A stretch of DNA of 64,000 bases from Eubacterium sp. AF16-48 (GCF_003479405.1 NZ_QUHB01000006.1:1-64000), one strand, 5' to 3'; numbered from the stretch's first letter, positions 9,008 through 20,608 are shown. Translations and numbers: made by a program. Notes: generated from the sequence alone by a model not told the origin.

Positions 9008-10832
9008 TCTGCTTCCTTATGTTTGCTCTCTTTCTCAATGTAGGATCTAATATCTTCTTTCTTATTCTAAGACTTTCAGGTGTTATTTCCAACAATTCGT
9101 CTGTGTCAATAAACTCCAACGCCTGCTCTAAGCTTAAAACTTTCTTTGGAACAAGTCTTAATGCTTCATCAGAACTTGACGTTCTTGTATTTGAAAGATG
9201 TTTGGTTTTACAAACATTAACTTCAATATCTTCTGCCCTGCCTGTCTGTCCTACAACCATTCCTGAGTAAACCTTTTCTCCCGGTCCGATAAATAATGTT
9301 CCACGCTCCTGGGCATTGAAAAGACCATATGTTATGGCTTCACCTGCTTCAAAAGCAATAAGTGAGCCCTGTTTTCTGTACTGAATGTCCCCTTTATATG
9401 GACCATAATCATCAAATACAGTATTTATGACACCATTTCCCTTAGTATCTGTCATAAATTCTCCTCTGTATCCAATAAGTCCACGGGAAGGAATTGAGAA
9501 TTCTAATCTTGTATAACCGTCTCCTGTAGGAGCCATTCCCTGAAGTTCACCTTTTCTGTTGCTTAATTTCTGTATAATTGCACCTGAAAATTCATCAGGA
9601 ACATCAATATAGCAGATTTCCATAGGTTCTAACTTCTTACCACGTTCATCTTCCTTATAAATAACCTCTGCTTTACTTACGGCAAATTCATAACCTTCTC
9701 TTCTCATGTTTTCAATAAGAACCGATAAATGAAGTTCTCCACGTCCTGAAACCTTGAATGTATTCATATCTTCAGTTTCTTCTACTCTAAGAGATACGTC
9801 AGTATTTAATTCACGCATAAGTCTGTCTCTTATGTGACGTGATGTTACAAACTTACCTTCCTGACCTGCAAGCGGGCTGTCATTTACCATAAAATTCATG
9901 GAAATGGTTGGTTCTGATATTTTCTGGAATGGTATAGGCTGTGGGTTGTCTAATGAACAAATTGTATCTCCTATACTTATATCTGCAATACCTGAAATTG
10001 CCACTATAGCACCAACTGTAGCTTCCTTTACTTCTTTTTTCTGTAATCCCTCAAATTCATAAAGTTTACTGATTTTTACTCTCTTTGTATTTGAAGGGTC
10101 ATGATAGTTTACTAATGTTACATCCTGATTTACCTTAATTGTACCATTATCCACTTTACCAACGCCGATACGTCCAACGTATTCATTATAGTCAATTGTA
10201 CTGATAAGTACCTGAGTATCTGCCTCCGGGTCTCCTTCCGGTGCAGGAATATAATCAATAATTGTCTCAAACAAAGGTTTCATATCAACGCCTTCATCTT
10301 CCATATTTAGCTTAGCAATTCCCTGCTTAGCTGATGCAAACACAAAAGGACATTCTAACTGGTCTTCATTAGCATCTAATTCAATAAATAATTCTAATAC
10401 TTCATCTATAACTGCCTCAGGTCTTGCCTCAGGTCTGTCAATTTTATTAATGCAGACAATTACAGGAAGACTAAGCTCTAAAGCCTTTTTAAGAACAAAT
10501 CTTGTTTGAGGCATAGCACCTTCAAAAGCATCTACAACTAAAATAACACCATTTACCATTTTAAGTACACGCTCAACTTCTCCTCCGAAATCAGCATGTC
10601 CCGGTGTATCAATAATGTTTATTTTTGTGTTCTTATAAGTAACCGCAGTATTTTTTGACAGAATAGTGATTCCTCTTTCTCTTTCAATATCATTAGAATC
10701 CATTACTCTTTCAGCTACTTCCTGATTTTCTCTAAATACACCACTCTGTTTTAACAATTCATCAACCAATGTAGTTTTTCCATGGTCAACGTGAGCAATT
10801 ATGGCAATATTTCTTATATCTTCTCTAATCAT
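8997..10832 (-). CDS. typA: Translational GTPase TypA/BipA
   Basis: 611 residues. The GTPase domain has G1 [10 protein letters not shown]2/G3 with RERGIT and [11 protein letters not shown], and G4 NKID. These are followed by the EF-G-like domains and the BipA-specific C-terminal region ('[19 protein letters not shown]'). Members of this family bind 70S ribosomes and help 50S assembly under stress. The start is ATG with AAAGGAG upstream and a promoter about 45 bases away. It is first in an operon with deoC. Confidence 0.96.
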   Translation of the reverse strand: MIREDIRNIAIIAHVDHGKTTLVDELLKQSGVFRENQEVAERVMDSNDIERERGITILSKNTAVTYKNTKINIIDTPGHADFGGEVERVLKMVNGVILVVDAFEGAMPQTRFVLKKALELSLPVIVCINKIDRPEARPEAVIDEVLELFIELDANEDQLECPFVFASAKQGIAKLNMEDEGVDMKPLFETIIDYIPAPEGDPEADTQVLISTIDYNEYVGRIGVGKVDNGTIKVNQDVTLVNYHDPSNTKRVKISKLYEFEGLQKKEVKEATVGAIVAISGIADISIGDTICSLDNPQPIPFQKISEPTISMNFMVNDSPLAGQEGKFVTSRHIRDRLMRELNTDVSLRVEETEDMNTFKVSGRGELHLSVLIENMRREGYEFAVSKAEVIYKEDERGKKLEPMEICYIDVPDEFSGAIIQKLSNRKGELQGMAPTGDGYTRLEFSIPSRGLIGYRGEFMTDTKGNGVINTVFDDYGPYKGDIQYRKQGSLIAFEAGEAITYGLFNAQERGTLFIGPGEKVYSGMVVGQTGRAEDIEVNVCKTKHLSNTRTSSSDEALRLVPKKVLSLEQALEFIDTDELLEITPESLRIRKKILDPTLRKRANIRKQNGN

Positions 10833-10874
10833 TTTTTAATATTTCTCCTTTGATTATTCACATACATCTTTTCG

Positions 10875-10902
10875 ATTGTATCACACTGAAAATTTTTTTC
10901 AA
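10875..10902 (-). promoter_or_regulatory. Promoter of typA-deoC
   Basis: TTGAAA (10902-10897), 16 bases, TACAAT (10880-10875), with an extended TGA just before the -10 box on the minus strand. Confidence 0.6.
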
Positions 10903-10958
10903 TAAAAACAGTTTATATTAAGTCCCCAACGCACTATTTTTCACTAATGACGTCCTTT

Positions 10959-11588
10959 TTATGGCATCTCCATATAAAATGGTGCCTCTTTAATTTCGCT
11001 CCACACTGCCTTATCACTGGTAGTATCTACAACCTTTTTTTTAAAATTTTCAAAATCACTTTTTCCCATAACAATGTTAATGGTTACATCTGCCCCATAT
11101 TCCTCTGTTTCTTCCATATCAAACTGACTCATAATATATTTTATTTTTCCAATGGAATTATAATCTGTTGTAACTGAGAAATTCACTCCCGGACAAACTT
11201 CTTTTATAACCGAGTTTTTAAGCCCTTCTTTAGATGATAAGCCATAGGCTCTTACCAGCCCTCCTGTTCCAAGAAGGGTTCCTCCAAAATACCTAGTTAC
11301 CACTATCAGGGTATTCCTTAAGTTTTCTCCCATAAGCACCTCAAGTATAGGCTTTCCTGCTGTTCCCTGAGGTTCACCATCATCACTAAATCTTTGTATT
11401 TCGTTGTTCTTTCCCATTATAAATGCAAAGCAGTTATGTCTTGCATCCCAATATTTTTTCTTAATGTTTTCTATTTGTAAAAGTGCTTCCTCTTCACTTT
11501 CCACAGGCAAAACATGAGCAATAAACCGGGATTTTTTTTCAGTTATTTCCCCTTCTCCGCCTTTACTTACAATATAATATTTATCCAT
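10959..11588 (-). CDS. YigZ/IMPACT family protein (UPF0029)
   Basis: 209 residues with the UPF0029 N-terminal domain: 'KKSRFIAHVLPVESEEEA', then 'DARHNCFAF', 'DDGEPQGTAGKPIL' and 'VTRYFGGTLLGTGGLVRAYG', which are family hallmarks. The DUF1949 domain follows from about residue 135. The family is distantly related to eukaryotic IMPACT and is thought to be linked to translation; the exact role in bacteria is not established. It begins with ATG after GAGGTGG, is divergent from the PBP gene, and appears monocistronic. Confidence 0.92.
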   Translation of the reverse strand: MDKYYIVSKGGEGEITEKKSRFIAHVLPVESEEEALLQIENIKKKYWDARHNCFAFIMGKNNEIQRFSDDGEPQGTAGKPILEVLMGENLRNTLIVVTRYFGGTLLGTGGLVRAYGLSSKEGLKNSVIKEVCPGVNFSVTTDYNSIGKIKYIMSQFDMEETEEYGADVTINIVMGKSDFENFKKKVVDTTSDKAVWSEIKEAPFYMEMP

Positions 11589-11773
11589 TTAACGCCACCT
11601 CATTTCTACTATATCATATTTAATGCCCATTATGAAGAATGAACTTTCTATGCTGCGACATTTTTCCCCTTTATTAAATTCCATCCTTTTGTTATAATTG
11701 CTTGAGGAGGAAGGTATTCCGACGATTTGCCACCCACTGCTAGGAGGGGGCATTACATTTAGGAGGACATAAA

Positions 11774-14326
11774 ATGAATTTCGGATATAAAGAAACAATC
11801 AACAAGCAAAAAGACTTAGTTTCCGTACAACGGAAAGTAATGTCTAAATCACTTGTTTCACTATTGAAAATTTTTCTATATATTATATTACTTCTTATCA
11901 TAACGGTGGGATTTCTGCTTTTAGGAATTGTTCACGGCATTATTAAAAGTGCACCTTCAATAGATGATGTTTCAATTGTTCCGTCATCTTATTCCACTAC
12001 TGTGTATAATTCAGATAATAAAGAAATTGCCAAATTAATAACCAGTGGTTCTAACCGTATTAAGGTTTCTTTAGATCAGGTTCCTACCTATTTAAGATGG
12101 GCATTTATTGATACTGAAGATGCAAGATTTTATGAGCACAACGGTATTGACATTCAGGGTATAGGACGAGCTGCCTTAATTGCAGTGACTACCCTTAACC
12201 CATCAGAAGGTGCCAGCACCATAACTCAGCAGGTACTTAAAAATAATGTTTTTACCGACTGGACATCTGAAAGTGCATTTCTTTCATCCTTAAAACGTAA
12301 GATTCAGGAACAGTATCTTGCTGTTCAGCTTGAAAAGGTTACGTCAAAGGAAACTATTTTGGAAACATACTTAAATACCATTAACCTTGGGGCAAATACC
12401 CTTGGTGTACAGGCAGCTTCCTTAAGGTATTTTAACAAGGATGTAAGTAAGCTGACAGTATCGGAAGCAGCTGTTTTGGCAGCTACAACTTCCAGTCCTG
12501 AGGTTTATAACCCAATTACTAATCCTGAAAAAAATCAGACTAAGCGTGAAATTATTTTAAAGAATATGTTTGATGCAGGACATCTTACTGAAAATGAATA
12601 TAATGAAGCATTAAAGGATGATGTATATTCACGTATTCAGAAAGTAAATAACAAAATTGAAAAGAAAAATGACAAAGTATACTCCTACTTTGTTGATGAA
12701 GTTGTAAAACAGGTTATGAGTGACCTTCAAAAAACTAAAGGTTACACATACAATCAGGCATATAACGCGGTATACAGTGGTGGTTTGAAGATTTACACTA
12801 CTCAGGATTCCCAGATACAGAAAATCTGTGACACTGAATTATCTAATGATGAAAACTACCCATATGCAATACAATACGCAATAAACTGGGCATGGTCAGT
12901 ACAAAATCCTGATGGTACAGTGGATAATTATGATGAAAGCGATATTCAGACCTACCATAAAAAGGTTTTAGGTGAAACTAATTTTAAACTTTTATTTAAT
13001 TCTAAAGAAGAAGCTAAACAATGCGTTAAAGATTACAAGAGGCATTTAAGAGAGAAATATTATAAAAAAGGTCTAAAGGAAAAGGACGGATATACCCAGT
13101 ACGAAACATTGTACTACAATCCACAGCCTCAGGTGTCCTTTACCATATTAGACCAGTCTACGGGCTTTGTTAAGGCAATTGTAGGTGGCCGTGGAAAGAA
13201 AAATGTAAGTCTTTCCCTTGACAGGGCAACAGCTTCCACAAGACAGCCGGGTTCAACTTTTAAGATTTTATCTACTTATGCTCCAGCTATTGATACTATG
13301 GGTTACACTCTTTCCACTACTATTGTGGATGAGCCATTTAGTTATTCTAACGGACGTCCTGTAGAGAACTGGAACCACACTTATAAGGGTACCGTAACCG
13401 TAAAACAGGCTATTGCCCAATCTATGAATGTATGTGCCGTTAAAACATTAACTGCCATTACTCCTCAGTTAGGCTATGATTATCTGTTAAATTTCGGCAT
13501 CTCTACTCTTGTAGATAACCGTGTGGAAAAGAACGGTTCGGTTTCTTCGGATATTCATCAGGCACTTGCTCTTGGTGGTATTACTGATGGTGTAACTAAT
13601 CTGGAAATGACAGCTGCCTATGCTTCTATTGCCAATACAGGAAAATACATTCGTCCTGTATTCTACTCACAGGTTATAGACAGCAATGGTCGTGTATTAT
13701 TAGACAATACAGCACCTAAGGCCAAAACCATTTTAAAGGATTCCACCGCCTATCTTTTAACTCAGGCTATGATAAGCGTTGTTAAAGAAGGTACCGGTAC
13801 TCCTTGTCAGTTAGAAGGTGGAATGCCTTCTGCCGGAAAGACAGGAACCACATCAAGTGCATACGATTTATGGTTCTGTGGATATACTCCATATCTTACA
13901 GCATCCATCTGGACAGGATACGATGAAAATACAGCCCTTACAGGTAGTAAAAACTACCACGAGAAGCTTTGGGCAAAAATCATGAATCAAATTGATACTG
14001 TAAAGAAATATAAGCCAAAGGATTTTGCTACAGGTCAAAGTGTTAAAGCTTACAATATATGCAATGCTTCAGGAAAGCTTGCCATAAAAGGTGTTTGTCC
14101 AAAAACCCATAAAGAATACTTTGTAAAGGGCAGTCAGCCTGATAAATGCAGCTGGCATTCAGCTTATATCAATTCAGATGATAATAACTATAATTCAGGA
14201 AACAAAGGCTCTACTTCCAAGGCTTCTGATGGATCAGGTGAAACATCTTCTTCAAAAGAAGATGCTACCATATCTACTAAAAATCAAACTACAAAGGATT
14301 CAGTAAAATCAAAAAAGACACCGTAA
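11774..14326 (+). CDS. Class A penicillin-binding protein (transglycosylase/transpeptidase)
   Basis: 850 residues. A cytoplasmic tail precedes one membrane helix (about residues 30-55). The GT51 glycosyltransferase domain shows EDARFYEHNGID and 'GASTITQQ'. The transpeptidase domain has the SxxK serine in RQPGSTFK near residue 494, SMN near 554 and the KTG motif (SAGKTGTT) near residue 689. A low-complexity Ser/Thr/Lys tail (about 800-850) ends the protein. It polymerises and cross-links peptidoglycan outside the membrane; family PBP1A/PBP2c. The ATG follows AGGAGG at the usual distance. It is transcribed alone between the divergent yigZ-like gene and a bidirectional terminator. Confidence 0.94.
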   Translation: MNFGYKETINKQKDLVSVQRKVMSKSLVSLLKIFLYIILLLIITVGFLLLGIVHGIIKSAPSIDDVSIVPSSYSTTVYNSDNKEIAKLITSGSNRIKVSLDQVPTYLRWAFIDTEDARFYEHNGIDIQGIGRAALIAVTTLNPSEGASTITQQVLKNNVFTDWTSESAFLSSLKRKIQEQYLAVQLEKVTSKETILETYLNTINLGANTLGVQAASLRYFNKDVSKLTVSEAAVLAATTSSPEVYNPITNPEKNQTKREIILKNMFDAGHLTENEYNEALKDDVYSRIQKVNNKIEKKNDKVYSYFVDEVVKQVMSDLQKTKGYTYNQAYNAVYSGGLKIYTTQDSQIQKICDTELSNDENYPYAIQYAINWAWSVQNPDGTVDNYDESDIQTYHKKVLGETNFKLLFNSKEEAKQCVKDYKRHLREKYYKKGLKEKDGYTQYETLYYNPQPQVSFTILDQSTGFVKAIVGGRGKKNVSLSLDRATASTRQPGSTFKILSTYAPAIDTMGYTLSTTIVDEPFSYSNGRPVENWNHTYKGTVTVKQAIAQSMNVCAVKTLTAITPQLGYDYLLNFGISTLVDNRVEKNGSVSSDIHQALALGGITDGVTNLEMTAAYASIANTGKYIRPVFYSQVIDSNGRVLLDNTAPKAKTILKDSTAYLLTQAMISVVKEGTGTPCQLEGGMPSAGKTGTTSSAYDLWFCGYTPYLTASIWTGYDENTALTGSKNYHEKLWAKIMNQIDTVKKYKPKDFATGQSVKAYNICNASGKLAIKGVCPKTHKEYFVKGSQPDKCSWHSAYINSDDNNYNSGNKGSTSKASDGSGETSSSKEDATISTKNQTTKDSVKSKKTP

Positions 14327-14338
14327 GGTTTTTATAAG

Positions 14339-14380
14339 GTAAACAAAAAAGGATTGCAAAAGCAATCCTTTTTTGTTTAC
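14339..14380. terminator. Bidirectional terminator (perfect 19-bp stem)
   Basis: GTAAACAAAAAAGGATTGC, a loop of AAAA, and the exact complement. A-runs on one side become T-runs on each strand, so it can end both the PBP transcript (plus) and the SNF transporter transcript (minus). Confidence 0.9.
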
Positions 14381-14398
14381 CTGCTAATAAAGCATGAC

Positions 14399-15769
14399 TT
14401 AGAAAAACTTATCGTATATTCCAAATCCAAATATAAATAATATTATCAGCGGTAATATATATGTGATGTAAAACCTCATACTGCTACGAAGCTTTAATCC
14501 CTTTCCTGTATTAGCTTCAGCTATATAATTATCCCAGCCCCAGCCTTTATTTCTTGTACAAAACAACAGATAAACAAGGGAGCCTAATGGAAGTAAAATA
14601 TTGCTTACTATAAAGTCCTCAAAGTCCAATACCGTTCCACCAAACACTTCAAATCCCTTCCACTTCAAAACACTATATCCCAAAGCACATGGTAGCGACA
14701 AAACCGTTATTGCCACTAAATTAAAAAGGCATGATTTCTTTCTGCTCCAGTTTTTCAGTTCCATATCACAGCATATTATATTTTCAAACACTGCCAATAC
14801 GGTGGAAAATGCCGCAAAGGACATAAATACAAAGAATAAACTTCCCCACAATCTTCCAAGAGGTATGTGGTTAAAAATATTAGGCAATGTTATAAATATA
14901 AGACTTGGTCCCTGGGTCTGATCTACTCCAAAAGTAAAACATGCCGGGAATATAATAAGTCCTGATGTTATTGCCACAAAGGTATCAAGGGCTGCTATAT
15001 TAATAGACTCTGAAAGTAATGAATGATCCTTTTCAATATAGCTTCCAAATATTGCCATAGATCCTATTCCCACACTTAAAGTAAAGAATGCCTGATTCAT
15101 GGCATAAACTATTGTTTTTCCTATGCCCACGCTACTCATTCTGCCTAAATCCGGAATAAGGAAAAAGCTTAACCCTTCCTTTGTTCCATCCATAAAGAAA
15201 CTGTTTACGGCAAGAACAAGCATTATAATAAGTAAAGATGTCATCATTGCCTTTGACACTTTCTCCAGACCATTTTGTACTCCAATGGAGCATACAAAAA
15301 CTCCCACTACCACAACAATTACCATACAGGTAACCATTACCACAGGATTTTGTTTCATATCATCAAACACACCTGAAATTGCCTGTGCATCAAAACCTGT
15401 AAATCTGCCTGTAGCCGTAAGATAAAAATAATATAACATCCAGCCTGCTACTGTGGTATAAAACATCATGATTATATAATTTCCAACCAAGGAAACATAC
15501 CCATGTATATGCCATTTTGTTCCCGGCTTTTCTAATTGCTTAAATGACCTGACAGGACTTTTTTTACTGGCACGTCCTACCGAAAATTCCATTGTCATAA
15601 TTGGTATTCCAAGAATCAGTAAAAACAGAATGTACAGTAATACAAACATTCCGCCGCCACCTTGTCCTGCCATATATGGAAATTTCCACACATTTCCAAT
15701 TCCAATGGCACATCCTGCCGACAATAGCAAAAATCCCAGCCTGGATTTTAGTTGTTCTCTTTCCTGCAT
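14399..15769 (-). CDS. Sodium-dependent transporter, SNF/NSS family (copy 1)
   Basis: 456 residues, about 11-12 membrane helices, LeuT fold. The TM1 signature 'GCAIGIGNVWKFPYMAGQGG' carries the unwound Na+/substrate site, and 'KKSPVRSF' is the usual intracellular loop. Family members cotransport amino acids or related amines with Na+; the substrate here is not predictable. It is nearly the same along its whole length as the next gene upstream, including the same first eleven residues and long identical blocks around 'FGVDQTQGPSLIFITLPNIF', so the pair arose by tandem duplication. The ATG lies 19 bases after the upstream gene, so they share one transcript that ends at the palindromic terminator. 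Confidence 0.93.
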   Translation of the reverse strand: MQEREQLKSRLGFLLLSAGCAIGIGNVWKFPYMAGQGGGGMFVLLYILFLLILGIPIMTMEFSVGRASKKSPVRSFKQLEKPGTKWHIHGYVSLVGNYIIMMFYTTVAGWMLYYFYLTATGRFTGFDAQAISGVFDDMKQNPVVMVTCMVIVVVVGVFVCSIGVQNGLEKVSKAMMTSLLIIMLVLAVNSFFMDGTKEGLSFFLIPDLGRMSSVGIGKTIVYAMNQAFFTLSVGIGSMAIFGSYIEKDHSLLSESINIAALDTFVAITSGLIIFPACFTFGVDQTQGPSLIFITLPNIFNHIPLGRLWGSLFFVFMSFAAFSTVLAVFENIICCDMELKNWSRKKSCLFNLVAITVLSLPCALGYSVLKWKGFEVFGGTVLDFEDFIVSNILLPLGSLVYLLFCTRNKGWGWDNYIAEANTGKGLKLRSSMRFYITYILPLIILFIFGFGIYDKFF

Positions 15770-15788
15770 ATTAAATCCTCATACCTTT

Positions 15789-17162
15789 CTAGCTAAAAAA
15801 TTTATCATATATTCCAAAGCCAAAAATAAATAAAATTATAATCGGAAGTATATATGTAATATATAATCTCATTCCATTTCTCATCTTTAATCCCTTACCG
15901 GTATTAGCTTCAGTCATGTAATTATCCCAGCCCCAGCCATTTTTTCCGGTACAGAATAAAAGATACACTAAAGAACCCAACGGAAGTAATAAATTACTTA
16001 CAAGAAAATCTTCAAAATCTAAAACTGTTCCGCCAAATACCTTAAATCCATCCCACTGCCACAAATTGTATCCCAATACGCAAGGAAGAGATAACAGGGT
16101 TATTGCTATAAAGTTGACAAAACTTGACTTCTTTCTGCTCCAATTCTTAAGCTCCATTCCACAGCAAATTATATTTTCAAATACTGCCAGCACCGTGGAA
16201 AATGCCGCAAAGGACATAAATACAAAGAATAGGCTTCCCCACAGTCTTCCAAGAGGAATATGATTAAAAATATTAGGCAGTGTTATAAATATAAGACTTG
16301 GTCCCTGGGTCTGGTCTACTCCGAAAGTAAAGCATGCAGGGAATATAATAAGTCCTGATGTTATTGCCACAAAGGTATCAAGAAAAGCAATATTAATGGA
16401 TTCACCTAACAATGAACGTTCTTTTCCAATATAACTTCCAAATATTGCCATGGCTCCAATTCCTAAACTAAGGGTGAAAAACGCCTGATTCATGGCTAAA
16501 ACTATAGTTTTTCCCACACCTACACTTTTCATTCTTGCCACATCCGGTACTAAGAAGAACTTAAGACCCTCCTTTGCCCCGCTCATAAAAAAACTGTTTA
16601 CGGCAAGAACAATCATTATAATAAGAAGTGCCACCATCATAAACTTAGACACTTTTTCAAGACCGCTTTGAACTCCTATGGAACATATAAAAATTCCAAC
16701 TGCCACAACAATTATCATACATAATGCCATTATTCCCGGCTGACTTAACATTTCGTTAAATACATTACCAACGCCATCTGCATCAAGTCCTACAAATTTG
16801 CCTGTAGCTGTAAGATAGAAATAATATAACATCCAGCCTGATACTGTGGTGTAAAACATCATAAGGAGATAGTTTCCTATAAGTGCCACATAACCATGTA
16901 TATGCCACTTAGTTCCGGGCTTTTCTAACTGATAATATGCCTGAACCGGACTTTTCCTGCTGGCACGACCTACTGCAAACTCCATAGTCATAATAGGTAT
17001 TCCTAAAACCAGCAAAAACAAAATGTAAAATAAAACAAACATTCCGCCTCCGCCCTGACCTGTCATATAAGGAAATTTCCATACGTTCCCAATTCCGATT
17101 GCACATCCTGCCGATATAAGCAAAAATCCCAATCTGGACTTTAATTGTTCTCTTTCCTGCAT
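15789..17162 (-). CDS. Sodium-dependent transporter, SNF/NSS family (copy 2)
   Basis: 457 residues with the same architecture as its downstream paralogue (copy 1): TM1 motif GIGNVWKFPYMTGQGG and the same C-terminal 'IILFIFGFGIYDKFF'. Differences concentrate in the extracellular loop after TM3 (about residues 120-150) and in TM helices 5-6, which could alter substrate choice or expression rather than the Na+ sites. It is first in the two-gene operon. The leader of roughly 150 bases upstream contains a G-rich block described among the findings. Confidence 0.93.
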   Translation of the reverse strand: MQEREQLKSRLGFLLISAGCAIGIGNVWKFPYMTGQGGGGMFVLFYILFLLVLGIPIMTMEFAVGRASRKSPVQAYYQLEKPGTKWHIHGYVALIGNYLLMMFYTTVSGWMLYYFYLTATGKFVGLDADGVGNVFNEMLSQPGIMALCMIIVVAVGIFICSIGVQSGLEKVSKFMMVALLIIMIVLAVNSFFMSGAKEGLKFFLVPDVARMKSVGVGKTIVLAMNQAFFTLSLGIGAMAIFGSYIGKERSLLGESINIAFLDTFVAITSGLIIFPACFTFGVDQTQGPSLIFITLPNIFNHIPLGRLWGSLFFVFMSFAAFSTVLAVFENIICCGMELKNWSRKKSSFVNFIAITLLSLPCVLGYNLWQWDGFKVFGGTVLDFEDFLVSNLLLPLGSLVYLLFCTGKNGWGWDNYMTEANTGKGLKMRNGMRLYITYILPIIILFIFGFGIYDKFFS

Positions 17163-17374
17163 TTTATTAACCTCATTTCATTTTAATCTTTTCCGGAATA
17201 TATAGTGCCTCCTCCCATCGGTCAGCGGCAATTTATCAGAAATATTCAAAAAAATAAACTCCGTCCTTTTTGTTTTCTCCCCATAGTACCTTCTCCCTTT
17301 AGTTCAAGATATATTTTACGGGAAGATTTTTATTGTCAACTAATCTAGTTTACTATAATATCTCCATAAGGTCA

Positions 17375-17428
17375 AAGAAAAAAACAGCCCTTTAATGATT
17401 TTCTATGCAACCATTAAAGAGCTGTTAA
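17375..17428 (-). terminator. Terminator of gdhA
   Basis: On the minus strand AACAGCTCTTTAATG pairs with CATTAAAGGGCTGTT (one T-G pair), and a run of seven T follows. It lies about 32 bases after the gdhA stop. Confidence 0.85.
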
Positions 17429-17459
17429 ATTCAGGAAAATTAACTATATTTTATTGTAA

Positions 17460-18809
<1,350 letters not shown>

Positions 18810-18957
18810 CTATAACATAATTTTAGTTAATCTCATGTGTTATAAATGCATATTTTTCATGCACCAAAAGCCTTTTATGACATGCTTCCTATTGCACGAT
18901 TATGATAAAAAACATCATTAATCCAAATTTTAAGACTTCAACACATTACATTGACAA

Positions 18958-18986
18958 ATTATAATATAAAAATTTAATTTTTTCAA
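18958..18986 (-). promoter_or_regulatory. Promoter of gdhA
   Basis: TTGAAA (18986-18981), 17 bases, TATAAT (18963-18958) on the minus strand. The remaining non-coding DNA up to the spoVAE stop at 19123 is AT-rich, and I see nothing recognisable in it. Confidence 0.75.
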
Positions 18987-19122
18987 CCTTTGCCACGCTT
19001 TAACTTAATCAAATAAGGTAATTGTGTATTTTGCTTTATATTATTAAGTTTGTATGGAATTATTTTAATTATTAAAGGTATACCTCCGCCCGGACTACAT
19101 TACAATTTTAATCTTTTATCCT

Positions 19123-19476
19123 TTATTGCATTTTTGACTTAAAAATAAGGGATGCAAGATACCCGAAAATCAATGCTCCTGATATACCTACCGCTCCTGA
19201 TGTAAAGCCTCCTTTAAACAATCCCAGAACTCCGGATTCTCCTATGGCTTCCTTCATTCCCTTCCACAAATTATTGCCAAATCCTAACAGGGGAACTGTC
19301 GCCCCACAACCTGCCCAGTCGGCAAAAGGCTGATAAAGCCCTATGGCTCCTAATATTACTCCAAGGCAGACCAATCCTACCATAATTCTTCCCGGTGTAA
19401 GTTTTGTCTTATTAATAATAACCTGCACTATGGCACATATTATTCCACCTACCACAAAACTTTTTATAAAAATCAT
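19123..19476 (-). CDS. spoVAE: Stage V sporulation protein AE
   Basis: 117 residues with three to four hydrophobic segments, matching the small membrane subunit SpoVAE (FVVGGIICAIVQ at the start, 'LLGFGNNLWKGMKEAI' in the middle). SpoVA proteins form the inner-membrane channel that loads dipicolinic acid into the forespore and releases it on germination. It starts 12 bases after spoVAD with a GGGGGAG site, so it is translated from the same message. Confidence 0.93.
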   Translation of the reverse strand: MIFIKSFVVGGIICAIVQVIINKTKLTPGRIMVGLVCLGVILGAIGLYQPFADWAGCGATVPLLGFGNNLWKGMKEAIGESGVLGLFKGGFTSGAVGISGALIFGYLASLIFKSKMQ

Positions 19477-19488
19477 CTTTCTCCCCCT

Positions 19489-20496
19489 TTAAACCTCTAT
19501 CATAACACAATGTGCAATTCCCGGAACACTGTTTCCCTCATTAAAACTTACAGGTGACATTAACGCTCCTGTAGGAATAAATAAAATTTTCTTAAAGGCT
19601 TTCTTTTTAAGCTGCTTAAAGATATATCCTGTAAGAACCGTGGCTGCACATCCACATCCGCTTCCTCCTGCATGGGTATCCTGAGTTCCTGCATCAAACA
19701 TTTCTATTCCACAGTCCATATGAACTTTTGAAATATCATATCCTTTTTCCATTAACAAATCAAACAATATTGTTTTTCCTACTATCCCTAAGTCTCCCGT
19801 AATTATTTTATCGTAATCTCCCGGAGTGGAATTAAAATCCTTAAAATGCTGATAAATTACCTCAGCAGCTGCCGGTGCCATACATGCTCCCATATTTTGT
19901 GCATCCTTAACGCCGTAATCCACTATTTTACCTGTAGTTATTCCGGTAATTTTTGCAAATCCTTTTTGCTTGCCCACAACAACTGCCCCACAACCTGTCA
20001 CTGTCCATGTGGCAGCATATGGTCGTTGGTTACCATATGCCAAAGGAAATCTGAACTGTCTCTCGGCACTGGCGAAATGGCTGGAGGCCACAGCAATAAC
20101 ATTGTCTGCATTGCCTCCCTCCACCGTTATGGCTGCAATGCTTAAAGCCTCTCCTATGGTAGAACACGCACCATATAATCCGAAAAAAGGAATTTCAAAC
20201 TCCAATATTCCAAATGTGGTAGCTATAAGCTGCCCTAATAAATCTCCGGCAAAAATATATCTTATATCATCCTTAGTCATATTAGACTTAAGTAGCACCT
20301 TCTGAATTGCTTCTTTTTGCAAAAGGCTTTCTGCCTCTTCCCATGTTTCCATTCCAAGCATTGGATCCTGTTCTACCACATCAAAACATTTTCCAAGAGG
20401 TCCTTCCCCCTCTTTTTGTCCCACAATTGATGCCCCTTCTATAAGATAAGGTGGATTTTCAAAAAGTACACTTTGTTTTCCAATTACCTGCCCCAT
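19489..20496 (-). CDS. spoVAD: Stage V sporulation protein AD
   Basis: 335 residues with a thiolase-like fold. Family motifs include 'YGACSTIGEALSIAA' and the Gly-rich 'DTHAGGSGCGCAATVL'. SpoVAD is the soluble component that binds dipicolinic acid at the spore inner membrane. The usual clostridial order is spoVAC-spoVAD-spoVAE; here spoVAC is absent upstream, and the upstream neighbour is the divergent putP. The ATG follows AAGGAG. A possible sigma-G promoter lies about 45 bases upstream. Confidence 0.95.
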   Translation of the reverse strand: MGQVIGKQSVLFENPPYLIEGASIVGQKEGEGPLGKCFDVVEQDPMLGMETWEEAESLLQKEAIQKVLLKSNMTKDDIRYIFAGDLLGQLIATTFGILEFEIPFFGLYGACSTIGEALSIAAITVEGGNADNVIAVASSHFASAERQFRFPLAYGNQRPYAATWTVTGCGAVVVGKQKGFAKITGITTGKIVDYGVKDAQNMGACMAPAAAEVIYQHFKDFNSTPGDYDKIITGDLGIVGKTILFDLLMEKGYDISKVHMDCGIEMFDAGTQDTHAGGSGCGCAATVLTGYIFKQLKKKAFKKILFIPTGALMSPVSFNEGNSVPGIAHCVMIEV

Positions 20497-20538
20497 ATGT
20501 TTTTCTCCTTATTTTTCTTACTCTTTCCAACTTGTTAT

Positions 20539-20567
20539 TATTATTCCCATTTATCTTTTAAATATGC
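20539..20567 (-). promoter_or_regulatory. Possible sigma-G promoter of spoVAD-spoVAE
   Basis: On the minus strand GCATA (20567-20563), 17 bases, then AATAATA (20545-20539), resembling the forespore pattern GNATR / xATnnTA. In an AT-rich genome such matches can occur by chance; the position in front of forespore genes is the main support. Confidence 0.35.
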
Positions 20568-20608
20568 TTTTCATATATTATTAATAAGGAAAAAAAAGGT
20601 TATTTACA

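Noticed and set aside
17163..17340. Glycine or other known riboswitch upstream of the SNF genes
   Set aside because: The G-rich leader has no tandem glycine-aptamer pattern and does not match a riboswitch class that I can recall with certainty.
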